Assembly: GCF_022201045.2 (NCBI RefSeq)
Contig: NC_068557.1
Coordinates: 7,750,001 to 7,814,000, forward strand
Origin: Citrus sinensis
Taxonomy: Eukaryota > Streptophyta > Magnoliopsida > Sapindales > Rutaceae
Direction: 5' to 3'
Length of the DNA stretch: 64,000 nt
Numbering within the stretch: position 1 is the stretch's first letter; each line of letters starts with the position of its first letter. This document shows positions 11,001-23,380 of this stretch, one piece after another. Under the pieces are notes generated by a model. It was given only the letters and a program-made list of their open reading frames with translations. It did not search any database and had not been told where the DNA came from. Both the position numbers and the translations under genes were made by a program.

Positions 11001-14000
11001 TCTCTTCTGTTAGGAATGAAAAAAATCAATTGCTCTTGGGTATCCGACGAGCGACTCGTCCACAGACTGTCATGCCCTCATCGGTTCTATCAAGTGATAG
11101 CATGCACATTGGTCTTCTCGCTGCAGCTGCCCATGCTGCTGCCACAAATAGCCGTTTCACTATATTTTATAATCCAAGGTGAAGTTTCTTAGCACGGAGA
11201 CAGTTTGAACACATTCAGTGGCAATCCTAGTTATTCAAATTACCTTGATTGCAGGGCAAGTCCTTCAGAATTTGTCATTCCTTTGGCTAAGTATGTTAAA
11301 GCAGTCTACCATACTCGAGTTTCTGTGGGCATGCGATTTAGGATGCTTTTTGAGACAGAAGAGTCAAGTGTCCGGCGGTAGGTCACACTTTTTATAAGTT
11401 ACTTATATTTTATGGTTGAAAGAAATAAATATAAAATGAAAAATTAGTTTTTCGAATCCTGGTATCTCCCTAAAGAAGCAAATAAACAGAATTAAAGTCA
11501 TATTCTTATTGGCTTTTTACATATAGCAGATGTAACTGGTGTGAGTTTTTAATTTGTAATTAGAGTAAATCAGGACTGAAAATGTTTACATAGATGGGGA
11601 AAAAAGAATGCAAGGAATAAAAGTCATACCTTAAATTCCTTAGGATGAGGATCCATATGCATGACATGTTGGATTACAAGTGAATCAGACAAACCTAATG
11701 AGAGTTTGATAGTTATTGAATTTTCCCAACCATGCTTCTTTAGACTTGAAAGTATTACAGAAATTATTTGTGTTATGCTGCTAAACCTGCAAGGAGTTGG
11801 ATGAGTGGTCATGGATAATTATCATAATTAGAAAAGAGATGAGATGGCTGACCCGAAATTAAGATTCAAGGGACTACATGCATTCTAGCAAAACTTAAAA
11901 ATACCAGATTGAATCTTCCTCTGATGCTGGAGTTGTACAGTGTGACTTGCTCTTCCACTTCTTCTTTCATCCTACCCCTTTTTGTTATTATCTTTTTCCT
12001 CTTCTCAAGTATCTTTTAGTTTCATGTTCTGAAAAATAATTATCTTTTAGTTTGAAATTGTACAAGTACTTGCATGCTTATATGGTAGTTAAATGTGCTC
12101 TTGTTGTTTGAATTTATGTGTTATAGCTTATTGTTGTCTTTTCCTATTTCCATTCTTGTAAATTGTATATAATTTTGCCCACTGGTGTATGTTAATGTGC
12201 AGATACATGGGTACGATTACAGGCATTAGTGATCTGGACCCTGTTCGCTGGCCGAATTCACATTGGCGCTCTGTTAAGGTGTGTATGGATCATATATTTG
12301 TTTGAATATTCAACTTTCTCACTCTACTGTCATAGATGTTATTGAGTTATATCTTATATGCTAGATCTGCCACTCCATGTAATGCAAAATTTATTTTTCC
12401 ACTTATGCAGGTTGGCTGGGATGAATCCACTGCAGGGGAGAGGCAGCCAAGAGTGTCGTTGTGGGAGATTGAACCTTTGACTACGTTCCCTATGTATTCA
12501 TCCCCCTTCCCTCTGAGACTTAAGCGACCATGGCCATCTGGATTACCCTCCTTCCATGGTATGTTTAGATTTTTGCTTTTCATGCTGGTGACATGCATAA
12601 TATCTCTATTACTTTAATTGGAAAATGAAATTCACATTCTGGTAACTCTTCTCCTAAACTTTGTTAATTTGTTTTACAAAGGTATGAAAGATGGTGATAT
12701 GAGCATCAATTCTCCATTAATGTGGCTTCAAGGAGGTGTTGGAGATCAGGGAATCCAATCTCTGAACTTCCAGGGATACGGTGTTACTCCCTGGATGCAG
12801 CCGAGGCTGGATGCTTCTATTCCAGGTCTACAACCAGATGTATACCAGGCCATGGCAGCTGCTGCACTTCAGGAAATGAGAACAGTGGATTCTTCGAAAC
12901 TAGCATCTCAATCTCTTCTCCAGTTTCAGCAATCTCAAAATGTATCCAATGGGACTGCTTCTATGATTCCAAGGCAGATGCTCCAGCAGTCCCAAGCTCA
13001 AAATGCCTTGTTACAGAGTTTCCAAGAAAATCATGCCTCTGCACAGGCTCAGCTTCTGCAACAGCAATTACAGCGTCAACACTCTTATAATGAGCAAAGG
13101 CAACAACAGCAGCAAGTTCAACAATCCCAGCAATTGCACCAGTTGTCAGTCCAGCCACAGATCTCAAATGTCATCTCTACTCTTCCACATCTTGCATCAT
13201 CCAGCCAGTCCCAGCCTCCAACTCTTCAGACTGTTGCTTCGCAGTGCCAGCAGTCAAACTTTTCTGATTCTCTTGGGAACCCAATAGCCTCATCTGATGT
13301 TTCTAGTATGCACACTATCTTAGGATCATTATCTCAGGCTGGAGCATCCCACTTGCTTAACTCAAATGCATCCAACCCTATCATTTCTTCTTCTGCGATG
13401 CTAACCAAACAAGTGACTGTTGATAATCATGTTCCTTCCGCAGTTTCTCAGTGCATACTGCCCCAGGTGGAACAGTTAGGGGCACAACAGTCCAATGTCT
13501 CTGAACTTACTAGTTTACTGCCTCCATTTCCTGGGAGGGAGTACTCCTCTTACCATGGCTCAGGTGATCCACAAAACAATCTTTTATTTGGTGTTTCCAT
13601 TGACTCATCTCTTATGGGTCAGAATGGGCTGCCAAACCTGAAAAATATTAGCAGTGAAAATGAGTCCTTATCTCTGCCATATGCTGCTTCTAATTTCACA
13701 AACAATGTGGGAACTGATTTTCCACTGAATTCCGACATGACAACCTCAAGTTGTGTGGATGAATCGGGTTTCTTGCAGTCTTCTGAAAATGTGGACCAAG
13801 TGAATCCACCAACCAGAACCTTTGTGAAGGTAAACAAATTGGCTTATCTTTTGCAAGCATACCAGAAGTTCTAGGATTTTTCTGTTTTTTAACAAATGGT
13901 GTGTCCAATGGCAAAAACATTTTCGCAGTTTTCAGAAAAACCTGAATGGATTATACTCATGAACTTTGTTCTATTACTTCTGCTGCCTGCTGTTTCATAG

Positions 14001-15845
14001 AAATCTTGATTATGCCTGCCGTTACTAATTGAGTCCATGATTGGCAGCGTATTGGACTTATGATGTGTTTAATGTTAATAGGATCCCTTGCTTCTAGAAT
14101 GCATATTGCTTGGAGGACGCCACCTCCAGCTTGTTAAATCCTTGTTGTTTAAGACCTGCTGAGTACCTAGCAATATGTTTTGATTTTTTCCTTTTCAGAC
14201 AAGTTTTGTTCTGTCATGATTTGATGTATTACTGCTAAATGAATGATTGTTTTAACTTCTACTTGTCTTCTGCTGTGATTTTTGGGTGTGACTTATGTAT
14301 TATGGCCTTTCATCTTGTAATTATTGATTCATATACTTTAAATTTGACAGGTTCATAAGTCAGGGTCCTTTGGGAGATCACTGGATATTTCCAAATTCAG
14401 CAGCTATGATGAGCTGCGTGGTGAGCTCGCTCGCATGTTTGGCCTTGAAGGCCAACTAGAGGACCCTCAGAGATCAGGCTGGCAGCTTGTATTTGTTGAC
14501 CGGGAGAATGATGTTCTTCTCCTTGGTGATGACCCTTGGCAGTAAGTCAAAATTTTCTCCCAGTGTATTCTTTTATCTAGTTTCTTAATTGTGCAGCCTA
14601 CTCGTACTGTTTCTTAATTGTTGCTTAAAAAATGGTTGCCCCTGATAAGCATGGGGTATAAGTGGATTATAGAATCTGCTGTGATAGTGGATCTGACCTT
14701 GGTCATTTCATTGTGCTACACAAACCTCAGTATGCATTTTAGTTAGTCTAATTGGCAAATAAATTTAACTCTGAATAGGTTATTTCATTTTCCCTCTTTT
14801 GTAACTGGCTAAAGAATGTTCTTATATGACGTCATGAGAGTAAAAAATGAATGGAATTTGTTATGTTCCATGTTTGATGGCGGCCCAAGATTTTGGAGAT
14901 GCAACCAGCATAACTTAAATCAAGGTAGGATTTGTTAAGATATGTGAAAAGGATGCCACCTTTTCAAACTAATTGACACAAATGAGAATTAAAGATGAAT
15001 TGCAATGAATGAAATTAGATGTCGCAGTATTGATAAGGGTGTGCTGAAATTGGCACAACAAAATATCAATGTTTCAATGTAAAGAGTTCATAGGAATTTT
15101 CATATTTGATATTTGGTGTTAAACTGATGAGAAAAACTGCTCAATGACTTAAAGAGGTTTATATCCATTTTAGGAACAAAGAATTTCTGCAATTCGTAAA
15201 AGTTAAATCCCATCTATTCCAACTCATTACAGTCACATGAAGGTAACATGCCACTTTTATGCGATGAAATAATAATAAACTCTGGTAAGTGGACTGATTG
15301 GCCTTTTTGTCAATTAGTTTATTTGTAACTAAAAGCTCTTGTGCTACTCATGCCACTTTTGAGGATTAGATGCTGATGTTGGTAGATTACATACTTCTAT
15401 TTTCTTGAATCTGGATGCATGTTTTATTATGAGTGAAATTTTGTGTTTTCAGTTTGCTAGTTGCATAATCCACACTTTTGAGGTCTTGAAACTGTTGTGA
15501 ACATAGGAATCTCCTATGTTTATGTATTATGGTATACTTGGAGGTTGAGTTTGCATATGACAAGATTTCAATTCTTCTTTGGTTTTACTGTGATCTATTA
15601 TTATCTAGTTTGAATTACGAGTCCTCTTCCTTAATTATCCTCTCTCCAGGGAGTTTGTAAACAATGTGGGGTATATTAAGATACTATCTCCGCTGGAAGT
15701 GCAACAAATGGGCAAAGGTCTCAGTCCTGTGACATCTGGCCCAGGCCAAAGGCTCTCCAACAACAATTTTGATGACTATGTAAGCAGGCAGGAACTGAGA
15801 AGTTCCAGCAATGGCGTTGCATCTATGGGGTCTATCAACTACTGA
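8079..15845 (+). CDS. ARF6: Auxin response factor 6 (activator-type ARF)
   Basis: Nuclear transcription factor that binds auxin response elements and activates auxin genes controlling flower and stamen growth. Coding exons: 8079-8121, 8556-8668, 9277-9375, 9466-9522, 9591-9749, 9854-9938, 10521-10611, 11014-11178, 11255-11377, 12203-12278, 12411-12558, 12682-13829, 14351-14541, 15650-15845. All have GT-AG borders and total 897 codons plus stop. Domains: dimerisation region and B3 DNA-binding domain (about residues 128-230, with [18 protein letters not shown] and [13 protein letters not shown]), ARF domain (about 254-336), a long glutamine-rich middle typical of activator ARFs, and a C-terminal PB1 domain (about 770-855) with the acidic [14 protein letters not shown] box. 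It begins MRL and ends GSINY, as in ARF6 rather than ARF8. The start follows the family N-terminus and sits in a short first exon. It carries a miR167 site. No breaks seen. Confidence 0.95.
14470..14490 (+). promoter_or_regulatory. miR167 target site in ARF6
   Basis: The 21 bases GAGATCAGGCTGGCAGCTTGT, written here in sense orientation, lie in the exon encoding the start of the PB1 domain. They pair with miR167 at about 17 of 21 positions, including the whole central region around the cleavage point. miR167 control of ARF6 and ARF8 is established in land plants, and this is the homologous position. Confidence 0.9.
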
Positions 15846-16745
15846 AGCCAAATTCTCTTCTGAAATTTGTAAATTCAAAATGAGAATTGGCTTATCCCAC
15901 GTCTTTTTAACTGTTGTACCGGACTGTATCTTAAGCAAGGATTTTATTATTCTTATTTACCATGTTGTAATTGTTGAGATGTAGTTTTTTGTTAAGTTCC
16001 TTTTGGACCTTGGCATATCTCTGTATATTATTGTAGGAGACTTATCTGGGTACCATTATCCTACTTAGAACACATCCATGCGGATGATGACACTCACCAG
16101 TAGCACTTTGTATGCTATTTTGAATTGTAATGTAATTTATGAGATGATCTTAAAGAGTATTATGATGTTAAACTCGCTCCAACTTTTTAGGGATTAGTTA
16201 TCAATTTTGAAGATAGTCTGGTTATCTATATATGAAGGTAGACTTACTGCTGATGTTGATGGTGGTTGCCTGAAGTTTGATGATTATTTTTCTCATTTAT
16301 TATCTGAATAGAAATTGAGAAACTAAGATAGTCAATGATTTTTCTTTTGGCACTCTCAGATGGTCAAGCCGTCAAGGGCTCCCGATTAGGTGCACGTGCA
16401 CGGGGCCACTCCTAAGCAGTCCATTGACTGATAAAAATTGTAAGGAAACGTAGGCTCTTGTTATCCCAAGAACATAACAACCGACGCTACATTCGAAAAG
16501 TGATTCTCAGCTATCCTATCCTAAGTAGAACTTGCTTCAACAAACTTATAGGTAACACACGCGACAACAGTAACGGAGTGCGTTAGCTTCAGCTACCCTT
16601 CTTCTATAGCAGGTTGAAGAGCCGGTCGTTACACATCTTCTCAATTGAGAAAATGGCATTTGAAAACTTGAAAAACTTGCCAAAATCTCACGCAAGTTCA
16701 CATATATTATCAACTTTTACTCCATTTAACTAAATGTATGTACTA

Positions 16746-16980
16746 ATAGGCCTTTGGTCCAGTGGGAGAATTCTTGCACTTACAATATTGAGATCAATGG
16801 TTAAAGTTTCCATAAAAGCATTATGGGAGTTAGTTTCAATTCTTCCTCGATTATCAAATAATTGAGTGGAGTCAGTCTATTCCTCACGAAATGTGAGTGA
16901 AGTGGACATCTCTCGAATATTAAGGAGGGTTTAAAGAATTTGGACTGTGCTTCAGAGGAGTACATGCCACGACGAAGATC
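16746..16980 (+). mobile_element. SINE-like, tRNA-derived remnant
   Basis: GGCCTTTGGTCCAGTGGGA resembles a tRNA-type box A, and about 40 bases later GGTTAAAGTTTCC resembles a decayed box B. It is followed by GCATTATGGGAGTTAG, as in several plant SINE heads. The 3' limit and any tail are uncertain. This is pattern resemblance, not a database match. Confidence 0.4.
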
Positions 16981-17048
16981 CCAATTGTATTGTATAATCT
17001 ATTTGTAAATATTAATTGTAATATCTGATGTAATATCAGTAACAGTCT

Positions 17049-17055
17049 TATATAA
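17049..17055 (+). promoter_or_regulatory. Possible TATA box of TT12
   Basis: TATATAA lies about 100 bases upstream of the TT12-type start codon, a plausible spacing for a short leader. No initiator evidence is available. Confidence 0.35.
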
Positions 17056-17154
17056 CAGTATTAAAAAAAAACTAAATATACGTAGCAGTTAATAAGCTTG
17101 TTGTTTGCTAAGGTCACTGAGAGTAATGTGACACCTTAGTGACTAAAATTAGTC

Positions 17155-19267
17155 ATGGACTCGGAAGAGATCGTGTACCGGCCGTTGCTACTTGGACTGG
17201 ACTCACATTCCAGGATACCGGACTTGTCTTCCGCTGTGATTGAGGAGTTTCTAGAGCATAGGCCGGTTGCACTCCGGTGGTGGCCTCGTCTTCTTGGGTG
17301 GGAGTCAAGGCTGCTTTGGCTTCTTTCCTGGGCGTCTATAGTTGTTTCCATATTTAATTACATGCTTAGCTTTGTCACGTTGATGTTCACTGGTCATTTG
17401 GGTGCTTTGGAGCTGGCTGGTGCGTCCATTGCTAGTGTTGGAATTCAAGGTCTCGCTTATGGGATAATGGTATGTGTTCATGATTTGGTTGTCTTGGTTC
17501 ATTGCTGTTGATAGAAGTATTGTGCATTTTGTAATGTCTGATTGAAATTTATACAGTTGGGCATGGCTAGTGCTGTGCAAACCGTCTGTGGGCAAGCATA
17601 CGGAGCCAAGAAATATTCGGCAATGGGGCTCATTTGCCAAAGAGCAATAGTCCTGCACTTAGGAGCGGCTGTGATCTTGACATTTCTGTATTGGTACTCG
17701 AGCCCAATCCTTCGAGCAATAGGCCAGTCAGATACCATAGCAGAGCAGGGCCAAGTTTTTGCCCGCGGTTTGATCCCTCAACTTTATGCATTTGCAATAA
17801 GCTGCCCAATGCAGCGGTTTCTTCAAGCACAAAACATAGTAAACCCTTTGGCATACATGTCTGTTGGGGTATTTCTGCTGCACATTCTATTGACATGGAT
17901 TGTTGTTTTCGTTTTGGACTATGGCCTTCTTGGAGCAGCTCTTACACTCGGTCTCTCTTGGTGGCTTCTTGTCATCATAAATGGTCTTTACATTGTTCTA
18001 AGCCCCTCTTGCAAAGACACCTGGACAGGCTTATCAATCAAAGCATTTAGAGGGATCTGGCCATATTTCAAGCTCACTGTTGCTTCAGCTGTCATGCTTT
18101 GGTTTGTATATATTCTCCCTCCTTTGATCTTACATATCTCATATGGTTCATATATTAATTAATTTATATCTTTATTGATTTAGTTTGGAGATTTGGTACA
18201 ATCAAGGACTGGTGCTTATATCTGGACTCCTCACTAATCCTACAATCTCACTAGACTCCATTTCCATCTGGTAAATTTATTAACATCCATTCTTTCCACA
18301 TTACACTTAAAAGAACATTTTAATTTTACATGCTACATAAGAAAATCTGTTGTAATATATTTTCAGCCTGAATTACCTGAACTGGGATATGCAATTTATG
18401 TTGGGGCTGTCTACAGCAGCCAGGTTCGTTTCAACACTGCAAATTTAGATACTCCAGTAGTTTGGTTTCTCTCTGAAAGTGTAATGTTAATATTTTTCAA
18501 ACTGATTGTAGCATTCGAGTGAGTAATGAACTTGGAGCAGCTCATCCGAGGGTTGCAAAATTTTCAGTAATAGTAGTGAATGCAACCGGCATTCTCATTA
18601 GTATAGTTTTCTGTGCTATCGTCTTAATCTTCCGGGTTGGTTTAAGCAAACTCTTCACAAGTGATTCTGAGGTTATAGAAGCAGTTTCCAATTTGACGCC
18701 GCTGCTGGCCATCTCCGTTTTCTTAAATGGGATTCAACCTATACTTTCAGGTAACGTTGAACAAAAATAAATCACTAGATAAGCATCACTCAACAGTATT
18801 GAGCTTGGTTTTAAGTGAATTCTTTTCAGGTGTGGCCATTGGAAGCGGATGGCAAGCTGTAGTTGCTTACGTTAACCTAGCAACTTACTATATCATTGGT
18901 CTCCCCATTGGATGTATCCTTGGCTTCAAAACAATCTTAGGAGTAGCAGTATGTTGAACATCTTTCTCTCTTTTCAAATTGCAAATTATTCATCAAATCA
19001 TCGTTACACCGACTCATTGTTTAGGGTATTTGGTGGGGGATGATTATCGGAGTTCTCTTGCAAACAACAACTCTTATCATTCTCACTGCCAGAACAAATT
19101 GGAACACTGAGGTAACATGCTGTTTCAGTGAGTTGTGTAATTTTATCAAATGCTTGTTGCGCTGCAGCATATGATCACAATTGGTAATGCTTTTGTAGGT
19201 TGAAAAAGCAGCTGACCGCTGGAGGAAATCTTCAAATGAAGAGACATTTGAGACTTGGTGGCTGTGA
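17155..19267 (+). CDS. TT12: MATE transporter, TRANSPARENT TESTA 12 type
   Basis: Multidrug and toxic compound extrusion family carrier. The Arabidopsis homologue TT12/DTX41 is a tonoplast flavonoid/proton antiporter that moves proanthocyanidin precursors into the vacuole of seed-coat cells. Exons: 17155-17469, 17557-18101, 18184-18270, 18367-18423, 18512-18750, 18830-18948, 19025-19111, 19199-19267; GT-AG borders, 505 codons plus stop, close to the 507 residues of TT12. Diagnostic stretches are [78 protein letters not shown] and [17 protein letters not shown]. Hydrophobic segments fit 12 membrane helices in two MatE halves after a hydrophilic N-terminus of about 45 residues. No break seen. 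A partial duplicate of its 3' half lies 6 kb downstream. Orthology is by memory of the family, so a close DTX paralogue remains possible. Confidence 0.93.
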
Positions 19268-20758
19268 TATAATAATCATCTGATCAAGAAAACAAAAATC
19301 AGGCTACAGCTTTCGGTTTCTTGAGCTTATGAGCCTGTTGTCTACAAACAATCTTGCTTGTTATTAATTCAGCGTCATTCACCTCTATTGTGACACATAT
19401 TATTAGATCATTAGCAGAGGACCCCAAATTAAGTCTAATATGTATGTGTTAATTTGGCAGTAGCACATCAAATTAAACAACATCTTCTCTGAAGATCCTG
19501 TTGCGGTACAATATCAATATTACTAAAGGCATGGACAATTGGCAATATTACCTCCACTAAAAGTCTGAAGTCTTGAATTATTGAAGCAAAGGACTTAAAA
19601 TCACAATATCAAATATAATTTTATTTAAATTTAATTTAAAATAATTCAATCCGATATTTTATCAAACATAAGTCAATGCTATACTATGTAATAACTAATC
19701 AAATCCCAATAGAATATAGTTTAATCCTAATACTTAATTCATTCTAATCTTACAAGCTATTCTAGCCCAAGTGCACTTGAAGCTGTAATATGTAATATTT
19801 GACTTCTTTCATGTATCCCATCAAACTTTTATTTCTATATAGTCCTCCTATTTTATCTATCAATTTACTAATTTTATTTTATTAGTTAATTATATTATGC
19901 AGTATAAAATTAAATATAAATTTAATCATTTAAAATGGAATTAGACTAAAGTGCAAATAGAGAATTAAATAAAATAATTTTATAATTTTAAATTTGATGA
20001 TTTTTTTTAAGGATTTAATAATGGTGCAAACATGTCAACTGTTTTGTTAGGTAACGTTAAAGACGTAAAAACACCAATGAATTGAGAATGTTTTATTGGT
20101 AAATTGTCGTGAAAAGATGGGTAAAATTGCCAAATTGAACCATTATTCTAAAACCCTAATCCATATTTGACCAATAACCGTTACCTAATTTATCAATCAC
20201 CTATTCTCACTCTCTCAAAATGAATACACTACAAGTTCGAGGACGACCAGACAACAAAATTGAAATTATTGGATTCTAGCTTAATTTTGTTCATCCATTT
20301 TACTTTACTCACACCATTTGCCACTAGTGGTCCCACCCAAAAATTTTATCTAGTATAGGTATCGTACAAATTGAAAAAAAATTCAACCAAAAATAATAAG
20401 TACCGAATTATTGAACTTCATTGAATTAACGACTTTAAACACGTTTATGACTATCCTCGAGTCATTATTAGTTTTAAAAAAAGTTACATACTATAATAAT
20501 TTTGATGTCAACTTAATCAACATATTGAAATTTTGTTGTTTTCAAGTAATGACTTAAATTAATATGATTATCGAAGGCAAACATAGAAAACTTACGACAA
20601 ATAATAATAAATCTCATTGATCAAATAACTCCAACTCAACTGAATATGTTTAACTTGTTTAAGAAAACCTTGATAGTTTCTTTATTTTTTTATCTGAGCA
20701 TGAGAAAGAGACCATGGAAATTCATTTTTGAAAGGGTACTGAAATCAGTTGGCTAATA
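19268..20758. other. TT12 3' flank, AT-rich intergenic DNA
   Basis: The first part is likely TT12 3' UTR. The rest is AT-rich with no recognisable gene or RNA. It ends at the T-run that marks the 3' end of the minus-strand LINE. Confidence 0.5.
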
Positions 20759-23380
20759 TTTTTTTTTAATTTTTATAAAGGATCCTTTTCATTCAACTAA
20801 TAAGACAAAACATCAGCTATGTTTGCTGATATGAGGTCCAGCCATAGATCAATAACATTGTTCATTACAGCATATCTATCTAAATTGTGAGCCTGGACAT
20901 TACACACCCTTGGAACATGTTGAACTTTGACTTCTTGGAACCACTTGCTCTATTTTTGGATTTCGGAGATTATCCAAAAAAATTAAGTTCTACTCCCTTT
21001 CTTCTTGTTAACTAAATCAGCAACTTCTTGGCAATCTGTCTCCATTATCAGGTAAGACATAACAGCTTCCTTTGCTACCTCAAGTCCTCATTCCATGGCT
21101 TCAGCCTCAGCATAAGCCACACCCTTCCACTGTTTTGATGTTTTGACAACCGCTACCATTATCTTGCTGTTGGAATCTCTTATGACCACTCCCAGCCTTG
21201 CTTGCTGATTTTGCTTGTTAATTGTTGCATCCACGTTTATCTTACTAACATTTCTTGGAGGAGGATGCCATTTCTCCTTAAATCCAGTAGCCTTTTTGTT
21301 AATGTGTGTTTGTCCTGTGAGGCTTACTCTTTGATAAGCTTCTATAACGGCTTCAGCTTTTGCAAAAAAGATCAGAAGATCTAGCTTATTCCCTTCAAAG
21401 ACAAAACAATTTCTTGCATGCCAAGCTACCCAGTAATAGATGACCATCTGCTCAAGCTCCCTTTTACTTAAGCCTTTTGCGATCTCCTAAATTACAGAAA
21501 GCATATCAAAGTTTATAGCTTCTAGGAATTTAACAGTAAAGGGAACTAATATCTATATCTTCTGAGTTGCTTTACAGTTCAATAAAAACATGGAACACGG
21601 TTTCTACTTCTTTTCTACACACTTGACAAATTGTGTTTTGCACAATTTCCCTCTTCCAAAGATTATCAGCAGTTAGAAGGAGATTTTTGCTTGCTCTCCA
21701 CATAAAGTGTTTGATTTTAGTTAGGAGGTCCATAGTCCACAAGCTACACCAGTAACGAGGATTATCCTTGGAGCATCCTGGAGTATCATGATGTTTGATC
21801 TTCATTGCTATTTGACAGCTACTTTTCACAGAGTAAACACCTTTTTTTATCAAAATGCCACAAAATTGAGTTTGCCTGTGGAGTTTTAGGCGGTGGAATA
21901 TTTAAAATCAGAGGTGCATCCTCATCCAAGAAGTGTTGCTTCACCATCTCAGCATTCCATCTGCTATCTCTGTGGATTAAATCGAAAATTGTAGCATCAA
22001 TATCTAAGGTTAGAGTAGAAAGGTTTGAATGTTATTGGCCTTGGAATCCAAATGTCTTTGTAAACTTGGATCTTCTCCCCATTACCAACTCTCATCTAAT
22101 TTCTTTTTGAATGACCCGCTTGCCCTAAACAATACTTCTCCAGATAAAAAAAGGCTTATGCCCAAGCTTTGCCTTTAGAAACTCAAAGGCTTTATAATAT
22201 CTAGCCTGCAAAACTCTAGCTACCAGGGACTCTGGATTTTTCAGCAATCTCCAGTTTTGCTTTGCCACCAATGCATGGTTGAAGATGGAAAAGTCTTTGA
22301 ATCCCAAGCCACCTCTACTTTTGGCATGGTTCAGTCTCTTCCACCTAGCCTAATGTATTCCATTTTTGTCTTCTTTTGATCCCCACCAGAATCTTACTAT
22401 GACTTTCTGGATATCATCACACAAACTCTTCGAAAGCTTGAAAACACTTATCGCGTAAGCTGGAATGGCTTGTGCTAAGATTTTACTTAGCACCCTCAGC
22501 TTTATATCATTAAAGAAACCCGTTCTCTTCCTTCTAATTATAAATGGTAATCCTAAATATTTCGCATATTTGGACACCACATTAACTTGGAATAAACTCT
22601 TGATTGTTGCTACTTGCCCCTCTAAGATTTTGCCACTAAAGAACATTAAAGACTTTTTATAGTTGAATATCTGTTCTGAAGTCGAGGATTAGCTGTCAAA
22701 AATAGCTTTTAAGTTCTTATAATCTTCAGTAGAAGCACTAGTGAAAATGAAGCTATCATCAATGAAGAGAAGATGTGAAGTTGTAAGGTTTCTCCCAAAC
22801 TTTGGCCCTTGAATTAGTTGCTGTCTTTTTAGCCTGCATAAGTAAGCTTGAAAATACTTCTGCTCACATAATGGACAAGTATGAGGAGAGATGGAAACCT
22901 TGTCGAAGGCCTCATTGAGGGTGAATTAATCTCTTAGGGGTTCCATTAATAATCATAGAAAAAGATGAAGTAGTTACACAATTCATAATCAAAGCTGCCC
23001 ATCTGCTGGAAAAACCAAGCTTTAACATTGTTTATTTTAGGAAAGCCCATTCAATCCTATCATAAGCCTTGCTGATGTCTAATTTTAAAGCTACTTGCCC
23101 ATTTTTTCTTTTACAGTGCCTAATCTTATGGAGGCATTCATAGCTAATAATTATATTATCTGTAATAAGTCTATTGTTCTCCACACTACTTTTATTGCTA
23201 TCCTCAAACCTTTTACATGAACTTTCCTATTATGAATTATCTTCCCCATCAAACATTCAGCCACAATCTTTGCTCCCTTCTCTTTCATTTTGCTTTTAAA
23301 ATAGACTCTCCCTTCCTCTTCTTTACTTAATCGTATAGCTTTAAACCTTTTAATCAATTCTTCCTATCCATCTTAATAAA
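20759..23380 (-). mobile_element. Decayed LINE (non-LTR retrotransposon), 5'-truncated
   Basis: Read on the minus strand, the pieces fall in LINE order. They are reverse transcriptase with LDISKAYDRIEW (around 23040-23080), followed by an in-frame stop; the catalytic box FIDD (22755-22766); a thumb region with AQAIPAYAISVFKLSKSLCDDI (within 22350-22646); a zinc-binding RT-associated region with WCSLWTMDLLTKIKHFMWRAS and paired cysteines (21572-21853); and an RNase H-like domain with INVDATINK (21088-21447). The frames are broken by stops and shifts, so it is a dead copy. A T-rich run on the plus strand at 20759-20768 is the expected poly(A) tail. The 5' limit is approximate. Confidence 0.8.

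Larger units (their letters stand above)
15846..17154. other. ARF6 3' UTR and intergenic DNA before TT12
   Basis: The first few hundred bases are probably ARF6 3' untranslated sequence. From about 16340 to 16630 there is a more GC-rich segment with no recognisable coding or RNA identity. A tRNA-like SINE candidate follows at about 16746, and a possible TATA box for the next gene lies at 17049. Confidence 0.5.

Noticed and set aside
12618-13874. Long 418-residue open frame as a separate gene
   Set aside because: It is exon 12 of ARF6 read with flanking intron sequence at both ends; the true exon is 12682-13829.
16340-16630. GC-richer segment upstream of TT12 as a non-coding RNA gene
   Set aside because: No clear secondary structure, box elements or coding frame could be supported by eye.
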